Shown in pieces: positions 8,150-16,149 of a DNA stretch of 64,000 bases. Position 1 is the first letter of the stretch. Each line of letters opens with the position of its first letter. Origin of the DNA: Catenulispora sp. GP43 (GTDB taxonomy: Bacteria > Actinomycetota > Actinomycetes > Streptomycetales > Catenulisporaceae); NCBI RefSeq assembly GCF_041260665.1, contig NZ_JBGCCT010000024.1:1-64000 (forward strand), given 5' to 3'. Made by a program: the position numbers and the translations under genes. The notes below the pieces were generated by a model. It was not told where the DNA came from, did no database searches, and saw only the letters and a list, made by a program, of their open reading frames with translations.

Positions 8150-10191
8150 CGCAGGAAAGCCGCCGCGACCCCGGCATCCACCGGCACCAAAAGCCCGGTG
8201 GTATGCGTCAGATCACCACCGACGAGCGCGAACACCGCATTGGCGACGTGCTCCGGCAACACCTCGCGCTTGAGAATGGTGCGCTGCGCATAGAACTCAC
8301 CGAGCTTCTCCTCCGGAATCCCATACGTCGCCGCACGCTGCGCACCCCACCCCCCGGCGAAGATCCCCGACCCGCGCACCACCCCGTCGGGATTGACCCC
8401 GTTCACCCGGATCCCGTGCTCCCCCAACTCGGCCGCCAACAGCCGCACCTGGTGCGCCTGATCAGCCTTCGCCGCGGAGTACGCGATGTTGTTGGGCCCG
8501 GCGAACACGGCGTTCTTCGATACGACATAAACAATGTCGCCACCACGCCCCTGCGCCGCCATCACCCGCGCCGCCTCGCGCGAGACCAGGAACGACCCGC
8601 GCGCCATGATGTCGTGCTGCCGGTCCCAGTCCGAACTCGTCGTCTCCAGCAGCGGCTTGGAGATGGAGATGCCGGCATTGTTCACCACCAGATCCACGCC
8701 GCCGAAGGCCAGCACCGCAGCGTCGAACGCTGTCGCGACCTGTTCCTCCGAGGTCACGTCCGCGGTGACCGCGATCGCCCGGTCGGAGCCGCCCAGTTCC
8801 TCGGCGACCGCGGAAGCGTTCTCACCGTCCCGATCAGCGACCACCACACAAGCCCCCTCGGCAACCAGCCGATGCGCGATCGCCTTGCCGATACCCGACC
8901 CCGCGCCGGTCACCAGCGCCACCCGCGTGGCCAGCGGCTTGGGCTTCGGCATCCGCGCCAGCTTCGCCTCCTCCAGAGCCCAGTACTCGATCCGGAACTT
9001 CTCCGACTCCTCGATCGGCGCATACGTCGACACCGCCTCGGCCCCGCGCATCACGTTGATCGCGTTGACGTAGAACTCCCCAGCGACCCGCGCGGTCTGC
9101 TTGTCCCGGCCGTAGGAGAACATCCCGACGCCGGGGACCAGCACGATCGCCGGGTCGGCACCGCGCATCGGTGGCGAATCAGGGGTCGCATACCGCTCGT
9201 AGTAGGCGCGGTAGTCCTCGCGGTAGGCGGCGTGCAGCTCGTTCAGCCGCGCGACCGCTTCCTCGACCGGCGCATCCGGCGGCAGGTCCAGCACCAGCGG
9301 ACGCACCTTCGTCCGCAGGAAGTGGTCCGGGCACGACGTACCGAGCGCGGCCAGGCGCGGATGCTCGGCACGCGACAGGAAGTCCAGCACCGTATCGACA
9401 TCGGTGAAGTGCCCGACCTGAGGCCGATCCGCCGAGGCCAGGGCACTGACATACGGCGCCAGCGCGGCCGCTCGGGCCCGGCGCTGCGCCTCGGGCAGCG
9501 GCTCGAATCCCGCGACCACCGGACCGAAGGGCTCAGCCTTCCCGCGCTCGGCCAGAAAAGCCTCGGCGGTCCGGATGATCCGCAGCGAGTTCGCCTCGCA
9601 CTCCTGCGATGTGGCGCCCCAAGCCGTGATCCCATGCCCGCCGAGGACGCACCCGATCGCCCGCGGACTGGCCGCCTTGATCGCCGCGATGTCCAGCCCG
9701 AGCTGGAATCCGGGACGCCGCCACGGAACCCACACCACATCCCCGCCGAAGCACTGGGCCGTCAGCTTCTCCCCGTCGGCGGCGCACGCCAGCGCGATCC
9801 CCGAATCAGGGTGCAGATGATCCACCTGCGGCGCGTCGACGAGACCGTGCATGGCGGTGTCGATCGACGGCGCGGCCCCGCCCCTGCCGTGCAGGCAGAA
9901 GTCGAACGCGGCGACCATCTCGTCCTCGTGCTCGGCACCGGGGTAGACGTCGGCCAGGGCCCGCAGCCGGTCCAGCCGCAACACCGCCAGCCCGGTCGGC
10001 GTCAGCGTCCCCAGGTCGCCGCCGGAGCCCTTGACCCACAGCAGCTCGACGTCCCCGCCGCTGACCGGATCGGTCATGCTCCCCTTCGCCGAGGTGTTGC
10101 CGCCGGCGTAGTTCGTGTTCCGGGGATCGGCACCCAGCCGGTTCGACCGGGCCACCAAGGAGTCCACCACGTCGTTCATCAAGCTCCCCAT
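8146..10191 (-). CDS. rhaD: Bifunctional rhamnulose-1-phosphate aldolase / short-chain dehydrogenase
   Basis: A 681-residue fusion. Residues 1 to about 400 form a class II aldolase/adducin domain (NYAGGNTSAKG; the HLHPDSGIA and GGHG segments carry metal-binding His). Residues about 425-681 are a short-chain dehydrogenase (VTGAGSGIGKA, NNAGIS, catalytic YSAAK). The aldolase splits rhamnulose 1-phosphate into dihydroxyacetone phosphate and L-lactaldehyde. The dehydrogenase half is generally assigned to lactaldehyde oxidation. This fused form is the usual one in actinobacteria and some bacilli. The first ATG (10191) is used; a second in-frame ATG is four codons in. It overlaps rhaI by 13 bases, showing tight operon packing. 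Confidence 0.92.
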   Translation of the reverse strand: MGSLMNDVVDSLVARSNRLGADPRNTNYAGGNTSAKGSMTDPVSGGDVELLWVKGSGGDLGTLTPTGLAVLRLDRLRALADVYPGAEHEDEMVAAFDFCLHGRGGAAPSIDTAMHGLVDAPQVDHLHPDSGIALACAADGEKLTAQCFGGDVVWVPWRRPGFQLGLDIAAIKAASPRAIGCVLGGHGITAWGATSQECEANSLRIIRTAEAFLAERGKAEPFGPVVAGFEPLPEAQRRARAAALAPYVSALASADRPQVGHFTDVDTVLDFLSRAEHPRLAALGTSCPDHFLRTKVRPLVLDLPPDAPVEEAVARLNELHAAYREDYRAYYERYATPDSPPMRGADPAIVLVPGVGMFSYGRDKQTARVAGEFYVNAINVMRGAEAVSTYAPIEESEKFRIEYWALEEAKLARMPKPKPLATRVALVTGAGSGIGKAIAHRLVAEGACVVVADRDGENASAVAEELGGSDRAIAVTADVTSEEQVATAFDAAVLAFGGVDLVVNNAGISISKPLLETTSSDWDRQHDIMARGSFLVSREAARVMAAQGRGGDIVYVVSKNAVFAGPNNIAYSAAKADQAHQVRLLAAELGEHGIRVNGVNPDGVVRGSGIFAGGWGAQRAATYGIPEEKLGEFYAQRTILKREVLPEHVANAVFALVGGDLTHTTGLLVPVDAGVAAAFLR

Positions 10192-11345
10192 CCCGCCGGC
10201 ACCCCGCCGACCCGCTCGGCGACGATCTTCTCGGCGTACCCGGTCGCCCGATAGGCGGCCATCGGATCCGGCCCCAGCCCCATCTCCTCACGGACCTCCG
10301 CCAGCATCGGACGCACATCGGTGTTGTAGGCGTCCATCAACACCGCGTGCGCGCCGAGCACGTCCCCGGCCGCCTGCGCCGCCCGCAGCGCGGGCAGGTC
10401 CACCGACAGCGCCTTGGCCGTGGCCTCCTGCACGTTCATCACCGACCGGATCATCGCCGGGATCTTGGCCTCGATGTTGTGGCACTGGTCCAGCATGAAC
10501 GCCACGCCGCCGGCCTTGTCGAACCCGCCGTTCCTCGCCACCTCGTGCAGGATCCGGAACAGCTGGAACGGATCGGCGGCGCCGACCATCAGGTCGTCAT
10601 CGGCGTAGAAGCGGGAGTTGAAGTCGAACGCACCGAGCCTCCGCTCGCGCAGCAGGAAAGCGACGATGAACTCGATGTTCGTCCCCGGCGCGTGGTGCCC
10701 GGTGTCCACGACCACCTTCGCCTTGGGCCCCAGTTTCAGACAGTGCGCGTACGACGTCCCCCAGTCCGGGACATCCGTCGTATAGAAGGACGGCTCGAAA
10801 AGCTTGTACTCCAACACCATCCGCTGGTTCTCGCCCAGGCGCGCGTAGACCTCCGACAGCCCCTCGAACAGCCGGTCCTGCCGGGCCACGATGTCGTCCT
10901 GGCCCGGGTAGTTGGTGCCGTCGGCGAACCACAGCTTCAGGCTGTCCGACCCGGTCGCGTCCATGATGTCGACGCACTCCAGCAGATGCCGGACCGCCTT
11001 GCGCCGTATCGCAGGGTCCGGATGCGCCACCGAACCCAGCTTGTAGTCGTCGTCCTGGAAGGTGTTGGAGTTGATCATTCCGATCCGCACGCCCTGCTCG
11101 GCGGCGTGCGCGGCCAGCGCGCCGTAGTCCTCGACCTTGTCCCAGGGGATGTGCAGGGACACCAGCGGCGCGACGCCGGTGGCCGCGTGGACCTGCGCGG
11201 CGTCGGCCAGCTTCTCGAACGGATCCCGCGGCACCCCGGGCTGGGCGAACACCTTGAACCGGGTGCCGGAGTTGGCGTAGCCCCACGACGGGGTCTCGAT
11301 CTCCTGCGCCTTCAGAGCGGCCCTCACGGCCGGCAGGTCGGGCAT
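10179..11345 (-). CDS. rhaI: L-rhamnose isomerase
   Basis: A 388-residue TIM-barrel isomerase of the Pseudomonas/actinobacterial RhaI type, converting L-rhamnose to L-rhamnulose. Conserved metal and substrate segments are visible: FADGTNYPGQDD, LEYKLFEPSFY, VVVDTGHHAPGTN and DFNSRFYADDDL. It is the first gene of the catabolic operon and diverges from the LacI regulator at 11614. Its leader contains a 16-base tandem repeat and a 16-base palindromic operator, so it is probably repressed by that regulator until rhamnose enters. No rhamnose transporter lies beside it. Confidence 0.93.
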   Translation of the reverse strand: MPDLPAVRAALKAQEIETPSWGYANSGTRFKVFAQPGVPRDPFEKLADAAQVHAATGVAPLVSLHIPWDKVEDYGALAAHAAEQGVRIGMINSNTFQDDDYKLGSVAHPDPAIRRKAVRHLLECVDIMDATGSDSLKLWFADGTNYPGQDDIVARQDRLFEGLSEVYARLGENQRMVLEYKLFEPSFYTTDVPDWGTSYAHCLKLGPKAKVVVDTGHHAPGTNIEFIVAFLLRERRLGAFDFNSRFYADDDLMVGAADPFQLFRILHEVARNGGFDKAGGVAFMLDQCHNIEAKIPAMIRSVMNVQEATAKALSVDLPALRAAQAAGDVLGAHAVLMDAYNTDVRPMLAEVREEMGLGPDPMAAYRATGYAEKIVAERVGGVPAGWGA

Positions 11346-11363
11346 GCCTCCCCCTCGCGGGTC

Positions 11364-11426
11364 GGTGGTGGATCTGCTCGGTGGTGGATCTGCGCGGTGG
11401 CGGATCTGCTCGGCGGTGAATCGACC
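11364..11426. repeat. 16-bp tandem repeat in rhaI leader
   Basis: Three near-identical 16-base units (consensus GGTGGTGGATCTGCTC, at 11364, 11380 and 11396) plus a decayed fourth fill the space between the rhaI start and its palindromic operator. They would be transcribed as the 5' leader of rhaI. No coding capacity or hairpin is obvious. Confidence 0.85.
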
Positions 11427-11427
11427 G

Positions 11428-11443
11428 ATTGAATCGATTCAAT
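11428..11443. promoter_or_regulatory. LacI-type operator of rha operon
   Basis: ATTGAATCGATTCAAT is a perfect 16-base palindrome with the CG centre typical of LacI-family operators (TGAAnCGnTTCA). It lies 83 bases upstream of the rhaI start in the 268-base divergent spacer and is the best candidate binding site for the LacI protein encoded at 11614. Confidence 0.75.
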
Positions 11444-11577
11444 ACCCCGATGGTGCCGACCATAGGCGGCGCCCCGGACGCCGTCAAGAGGCGATCGCCG
11501 GGCCGTTGACATGATCTTGAACAAACCCCCAGGTCGGCCTGGTGACCGGCCCGGGCTGTAAGGTGACCCCCGAACGG

Positions 11578-11589
11578 TGAAACCATTCA
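11578..11589. promoter_or_regulatory. Degenerate second LacI-type operator
   Basis: TGAAACCATTCA differs from the core of the upstream palindrome (TGAATCGATTCA) at only two positions. It lies 25 bases before the regulator's GTG start, consistent with autorepression. Confidence 0.45.
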
Positions 11590-11613
11590 GTCCCAACCAT
11601 CAGGCGGACCCAG

Positions 11614-12642
11614 GTGACCAGGAAGACAGTCGGGATCTCGGACGTCGCGCGCGAGGCCGGCGTGTCGGTCGGCACGGTCTCGAACAGCTTCAACCGCCCG
11701 GACTCGGTGGCGCCGGAGACCCGGGCGCGGATCCTGGCGGTGGTGGAACGGCTGGGTTATGTGCGCAGCGAATCGGCGCGCCAGCTGCGGACCGGGACCA
11801 GCCGGATCGTCGCCCTGCTGGTGCTGGACCTGGCGAACCCGTTCTTCGTGGAGGTCGCGAACGGCGCCGAGCGCGCCGCCCGCGCCGAGGGCCTGGGCGT
11901 GATGGTGTGTACGAGCGCGCAGTCGCCGTCGGAGGAGGCGGACTACATCGGGCTGTTCACCGAGCAGCAGGTGCGCGGGGTCCTGGTGATCCCGGCCGAT
12001 CCGACCGGACGCTCGCTGGAACCCCTGCGCCGCCACGGGATCCCCTACGTCGTGGTGGACCGGCTGGTCGAGGACGCCGAGGTGTGCTCGGTGTCGGTGG
12101 ACGACGTGGCCGGCGGCCGGCTGGCCGTGGAGCACCTGCTGGCCCAGGGCCACCGCCGCGTCGCCTACATCAGCGGTCCGGCGCACCTGCAGCAGATCCG
12201 CGACCGCCGCACCGGCGCCCTGGACGCGATCGCCGCCGCCGGCCTGCCGCCGCAGACCCTGCACGAACTCCCGACCGCGCACATGACCATCGCCGCCGGC
12301 CGCGACGCCGCGGCCCGCCTGCTGGGCCTGGCCGACCGCCCGACCGCGGTGTTCTGCGCGAACGACCTGCTGGCGCTGGGCCTGGAGCAGGCCCTGTACG
12401 CGGCCGGCGTCAAGGTGCCGGAGGAGGTGGCGATAGTCGGCTACGACGACATCGAGTTCGCCTCGGCGGTCGCGGTGCCGCTCACCTCGGTGCGGCAGCC
12501 GGCCGCGGAGATGGGCCGGCTGGCGGCGCAGATGCTGCTGGCCGAGGCGTCCGGCGGCGGCGAGGGCTCGCACGAGCACCGATCGGTCGTCCTGCAGCCG
12601 GAACTGGTGGTGCGGACCTCGAGTCTGCACCGCGTCGGCTAG
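11614..12642 (+). CDS. LacI-family regulator of rhamnose catabolism
   Basis: A 342-residue repressor. The N-terminal HTH (ISDVAREAGVSVGTVSNSFN) with hinge helix (SESARQLRTG) is followed by a periplasmic-binding-protein-like sensor domain (IVALLVLDLANPFF, VVDRLVED, VFCANDLLALGLEQAL, VGYDDIEFA). The GTG at 11614 is used; it places the HTH at the extreme N-terminus as usual. It is transcribed away from rhaI-rhaD-rhaB, and both genes have TGAAnCGnTTCA-like sites. Rhamnose or an intermediate is the inferred inducer. Confidence 0.9.
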   Translation: MTRKTVGISDVAREAGVSVGTVSNSFNRPDSVAPETRARILAVVERLGYVRSESARQLRTGTSRIVALLVLDLANPFFVEVANGAERAARAEGLGVMVCTSAQSPSEEADYIGLFTEQQVRGVLVIPADPTGRSLEPLRRHGIPYVVVDRLVEDAEVCSVSVDDVAGGRLAVEHLLAQGHRRVAYISGPAHLQQIRDRRTGALDAIAAAGLPPQTLHELPTAHMTIAAGRDAAARLLGLADRPTAVFCANDLLALGLEQALYAAGVKVPEEVAIVGYDDIEFASAVAVPLTSVRQPAAEMGRLAAQMLLAEASGGGEGSHEHRSVVLQPELVVRTSSLHRVG

Positions 12643-12648
12643 ACGTAT

Positions 12649-12666
12649 CAGTGGACGAAGTCACTG
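12649..12666 (+). terminator. Hairpin after LacI gene
   Basis: CAGTG at 12649 pairs with CACTG at 12662, just after the stop codon, followed by a T-rich stretch (AATTTCTT). It is a short stem and only a moderate terminator candidate. Confidence 0.4.
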
Positions 12667-12742
12667 CCTGAATTTCTTACAGAATAAAAGTCCAGACTCA
12701 GGGTACTCACAACCACCCCTTCGCCACCGCACCGGTGGCAGG

Positions 12743-14191
12743 ATGGCGGCTTGGGGGGTGCCAGAGGCATTGGCTGAAGCAGGTATAGCAAGCGTCTCCA
12801 GCGGGGTCGAGGCTGACGAGGCCAGGTCGGCCTCGTTGCGCACACCGGCCGTCCTCGCGGCGGCCACGACCGTCGTCTACACCGCGTTCGCGCTCCGCCG
12901 CCATCTCCTGTTCCGCACCTACGCCTACGACTTGGGCATATTCGGCCAGGGTGTGCGCTCCTACGCCTCGGGCCACCTTCCAGCTTCGACGATCCGCTCC
13001 GACAGCGCCCCGCCAGGGCCCTGGGGCCACGGATTCCCGTTGCTGGGCGACCACTTCTCGCCGATCGTCGGCGTCCTGGGCCCGGTGTACCGGCTGTGGC
13101 CGCACATCGAGTTGCTGCTGATCGCGCAGTCCCTGCTGGTGGGCTGCTCGGTGTTCATCGTCGCGCGCCGTGCCGCGCCGCACTGGTGGATCGCCGGCGC
13201 CTACGCGATGAGCTGGGGCTTGCAGGGGCTCGTCGGTTTCGACTTCCACGAGGCGGCGTTCGCGGTCCCGCTGATCGCGATGGCCCTGGACGCGTACCTG
13301 GCGCAGCGCTGGGTCGCCTGCGCGTGGTGGGCGGCGAGCCTGCTGCTGGTCAAGGAGGACGCCGGGCTCACACTGGCCGCGTTCGGGCTGCTGCTGTGGC
13401 GGCGTGATCGCCGGATCGGCGGTGTGTTGTGCGTGGCGGGCCCCGCCGCCACGGCGTTGCTGGTGCTGGTGGTCATCCCGCATTTCAACCCGCAGCACGT
13501 CTACCCGTATCTGCAGAGCACCGGCCGCCAGTCGTCGGCGGGCTCCGCGCTTTCCCAGCCCTGGCTGATACCGGTCCACCTGGTCTGGCCGGCGACGAAG
13601 CTGCGGACGCTGGCGATGCTGCTGGTCCCGACGGCGCTGCTCGCGCTTCGCAGCCCCCTGATCCTGGTCGGCGTCCCGACCCTGGTGCTGCGGTTCACCT
13701 CGGCGGACCACATGTACTGGGGCACCGACTACCACTACTCGGCGATCCTGATGCCGATCGTGTTCTTCGCCCTGATCGACGCCTGGCGCAGGCGGCCCGA
13801 TCCGCGGCCGGCCGCGGTGGCCCGATGGGTTCCGGCGGTCGTGACCGTGGTGGCGATCGGCCTGGTTCCGCTGTCACCGCTGCGCAGCGTGTTCGATCCG
13901 GCCTTCTGGCACGACGGACCCCGCACGGCGTCCGCACGCCAGGCGGTGGCGTTGGTCCCCGACGGGGCGCGGGTCGCGGCCAGCAACGCGCTGGCGCCGC
14001 ATCTCACCGACTCGGCCCAGGTGTATCTGGCCACTGACACCGTCTTCGCGCACGCGCGGATCGACTGGGTGGTGCTGGACACCGACGCCGACGACTGGCT
14101 CTCGCACTCTGCGACCATCATCGGACAGGCGCAGAGTGCGGGATTCCGCCAGGTGTTCAGCGCTTCGGGCTACGTCGTGCTGCGGCGCTGA
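12743..14191 (+). CDS. DUF2079 polytopic membrane protein
   Basis: About 482 residues with some ten hydrophobic helices and the DUF2079 signature near the first loop (YAYDLGIFGQGVRSYASG, then LGDHFSPIVGVLGPVYRLWP). Later landmarks are DFHEAAFAVPLIA and YWGTDYHYSAILMPI. The fold resembles GT-C membrane glycosyltransferases (my inference from the Asp-rich first loop and His-rich motifs), but no substrate is known. No good ribosome binding site fits the ATG at 12743. GTG at 12758 is an alternative, so the first residues are uncertain. It stands alone between the LacI and ArsR-type genes. Confidence 0.8.
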   Translation: MAAWGVPEALAEAGIASVSSGVEADEARSASLRTPAVLAAATTVVYTAFALRRHLLFRTYAYDLGIFGQGVRSYASGHLPASTIRSDSAPPGPWGHGFPLLGDHFSPIVGVLGPVYRLWPHIELLLIAQSLLVGCSVFIVARRAAPHWWIAGAYAMSWGLQGLVGFDFHEAAFAVPLIAMALDAYLAQRWVACAWWAASLLLVKEDAGLTLAAFGLLLWRRDRRIGGVLCVAGPAATALLVLVVIPHFNPQHVYPYLQSTGRQSSAGSALSQPWLIPVHLVWPATKLRTLAMLLVPTALLALRSPLILVGVPTLVLRFTSADHMYWGTDYHYSAILMPIVFFALIDAWRRRPDPRPAAVARWVPAVVTVVAIGLVPLSPLRSVFDPAFWHDGPRTASARQAVALVPDGARVAASNALAPHLTDSAQVYLATDTVFAHARIDWVVLDTDADDWLSHSATIIGQAQSAGFRQVFSASGYVVLRR

Positions 14192-14231
14192 ACCGGCCGC
14201 GATCCGGTGAGCCACCCTGCGGGCCGGCCGG

Positions 14232-15041
14232 TCACGCCACGTCCGTGCCCAGCGGCTCGCCGGTCTCCAGCAGCGTCTTCAGGCTCGCGATCACGCTCGG
14301 CCAGCCGTGGCTGACCATCTCGGCGAACTTCGATCCGGGCTCGAAGCCGTCGTGCACGACGGTGAGCTTCACGATCTGCGCCTCCTCCTCCTCGATGGTG
14401 AAGGTGACCTTCGAGCGGGCCTCGCCGGACAGCTTGGCCAGCGTCTCCTCGTCCCAGTCGAAACGCTTGGCGAGCTCCGGGGTGACGGAGTGCCAGGTGT
14501 AGGAGAGCGTGCTGTACGGGTCGGACTCCAGCACGACCTGCTCCGGGTCGGCGATCACCACACCGTGGTTGTCCCAGGTCATCGGCGAACCGGCGGCCCA
14601 GTCGGTGGTGAACTCGGTCTCCCAGTACCGGCGGGTGAAGGCGGGCTCGGTCAGCGCCTGCCACAGCTTCTTCGGGGTGGTGCGGATGTAGGTGGTGTAG
14701 ACGAAGGTCGGGGCTTCGGTCGCGGTGTCCATCGCGGTGTCCTCCAAGGCGAGTTTCAGGTCCGCCAGGGCCTGGACCCTGGCGCGGTCGAACTGGTTGA
14801 TCCAGCGGTGGGCGATCTCGTGCACGGGCGCGGCATTGAGGTAGTGCAGCTTCTCGCGGCCCTGCCGCACGGTGGTGACCAGACCGGCCTCCTCCAACAC
14901 GGCGAGGTGCTTGCTGACGGACTGCCTGGCCATGTCCAGGCCGGCGCACAGCTCGCGCAGCGTCTGCCCGTTGCGGGCGTTGAGCGAGTCGAGCAGCGCG
15001 CGCCGGCTCGGATCGGCCAGGGCCTTGAACACCTCGTCCAT
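14232..15041 (-). CDS. ArsR-type regulator fused to SRPBCC (AHSA1-like) domain
   Basis: 269 residues from the ATG at 15041, which has a GGAAAGG box. Residues 1-90 are an ArsR winged helix (FKALADPSRRALLDSL, LDMARQSVSKHLAVLEEAGL). Residues about 110-265 are an AHSA1/START-like ligand pocket (VYTTYIRTTPKKLWQALTEP, YWETEFTTDW, GWPSVIASLKTLLETGE). In many actinobacteria these two parts are separate adjacent genes; here one polypeptide carries both, so ligand sensing and DNA binding may be directly linked. Two inverted repeats just upstream (15087-15130) are probable autoregulatory operators. Confidence 0.87.
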   Translation of the reverse strand: MDEVFKALADPSRRALLDSLNARNGQTLRELCAGLDMARQSVSKHLAVLEEAGLVTTVRQGREKLHYLNAAPVHEIAHRWINQFDRARVQALADLKLALEDTAMDTATEAPTFVYTTYIRTTPKKLWQALTEPAFTRRYWETEFTTDWAAGSPMTWDNHGVVIADPEQVVLESDPYSTLSYTWHSVTPELAKRFDWDEETLAKLSGEARSKVTFTIEEEEAQIVKLTVVHDGFEPGSKFAEMVSHGWPSVIASLKTLLETGEPLGTDVA

Positions 15042-15086
15042 GCCCGCCGCCCTTTCCGGGTCCCGGGGCCGGGACCGCTTCAATAT

Positions 15087-15130
15087 GCAGCCTTTCGGCT
15101 GCCTTTAATTTAGGCAGCCGCTTGGCTGCC
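15087..15130. promoter_or_regulatory. Tandem inverted-repeat operators of ArsR-SRPBCC gene
   Basis: Two related hairpin-symmetric sites share a half-site: GCAGCC-tttc-GGCTGC (15087-15102) and GGCAGCC-gctt-GGCTGCC (15113-15130). Their starts are 26 bases apart. The four-base-spaced symmetry and position 46-89 bases upstream of the start codon suit a dimeric ArsR-type repressor. Confidence 0.7.
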
Positions 15131-15168
15131 TGTCAAGGCGGCATGGACACACTGGCCGTCCCCGACGT

Positions 15169-16077
15169 TTAGCCGAGCCGCCCTCGAAACGCCTCGTAGC
15201 TGGCAGCAGCGCCGACCTCGGCGACCGACAGACTCGCCGCCGCCACCGCGCGCTCGACCGCCGCGCGCAGCTCGAAGCCCTGCGCGAGCGCGGCGGCGAG
15301 CACGCCGACCAGGGCGTCGCCGGCGCCGGTGGTATCGCGGACCCGTTCGGGGTGCGGCGCGGGAACGTGGTCGACCGCCTCGGCGGTGATGAGCACGGCG
15401 CCAGCCGCGCCGAGGGTGACCAGCACCGATCGCGCCAGCTCACGCAGCCGCGGCGCCGCGTCAGCGACGTCCTGCACCGTGCCGAGCCCGGCCCCGATGA
15501 GCTGACCGGCCTCGATCTCGTTGACCACCAACGGATCGGCCCCGGCCAGGCCCGCGCCGAGGTCCTGGACCGGGGCGAGGTTCACCACCGCGCGCACCCC
15601 GAGTTCGGCGGCCAGGCGCAGCGCCGCCCGGTTCACGCTCGGCGCCACCTCGCCCTGCAGCACCATCACGGCGGCGGAGCGCAGCACGTCGCGACTCAGG
15701 ATCCTGTCGTCCAGGGCCTGATTGGCGCCGCCGATCACGATGATCTCGTTCTCCCCGGCCTCGCTCAGTAGCACCAGCGCCCGTCCGCTGGCGGTGCCGT
15801 CGAGCGTGGCGACCATCGAGGTGTCGACGCCGTACCCCGTCAGCTGTGCGAGCGCCGCCGCACCGCGCTCGTCCGCGCCGACCGCTCCGACGAACGCCAC
15901 CTCGCCGCCGGCGACCGCGGCGGCCACCGCCTGGTTCGCGCCCTTCCCGCCGAGGCCGGTCGCCCGCTCCCGCCCGTGCACCGTCTCCCCCGGCGCCGGC
16001 AGCTCGGCCACCCCCACGACCTCGTCGACGTTGATGCTGCCGATCACGACCACGCGCCGCGACGCCGTCCGCTCCAT
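15169..16077 (-). CDS. Ribokinase (PfkB family)
   Basis: 302 residues from the ATG at 16077; a longer in-frame extension has no kinase homology and is rejected. PfkB signatures are both present: GLGGKGANQAVAAAVAGG near residue 40 and DTTGAGDALVGVLAAAL near residue 250 with the catalytic Asp. VVIGSINVDEVV opens the protein as in ribokinases. It would phosphorylate ribose or a similar furanose at O5. No ribose transporter is adjacent. It diverges from a nitrilase-family gene with three related half-sites in between, so the pair may act on a nucleoside or ribosyl amide; that is inference. Confidence 0.87.
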   Translation of the reverse strand: MERTASRRVVVIGSINVDEVVGVAELPAPGETVHGRERATGLGGKGANQAVAAAVAGGEVAFVGAVGADERGAAALAQLTGYGVDTSMVATLDGTASGRALVLLSEAGENEIIVIGGANQALDDRILSRDVLRSAAVMVLQGEVAPSVNRAALRLAAELGVRAVVNLAPVQDLGAGLAGADPLVVNEIEAGQLIGAGLGTVQDVADAAPRLRELARSVLVTLGAAGAVLITAEAVDHVPAPHPERVRDTTGAGDALVGVLAAALAQGFELRAAVERAVAAASLSVAEVGAAASYEAFRGRLG

Positions 16078-16083
16078 GCGGCA

Positions 16084-16121
16084 ATCATTCCACTGACTTA
16101 TGAATGATCCCGGAACATTCA
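16084..16121. promoter_or_regulatory. Nested inverted repeats between ribokinase and nitrilase
   Basis: Three alternating half-sites of the same sequence lie in the 72-base divergent spacer: ATCATTC (16084-16090), GAATGAT (16102-16108) and CATTC (16116-16120). The right pair reads TGAATG-n9-CATTCA, the left pair ATCATTC-n11-GAATGAT. They probably bind one regulator controlling both genes. No regulator gene is next to them. Confidence 0.55.
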
Positions 16122-16149
16122 TTGGACTCATCGATGTGGTCCGGCTTCG

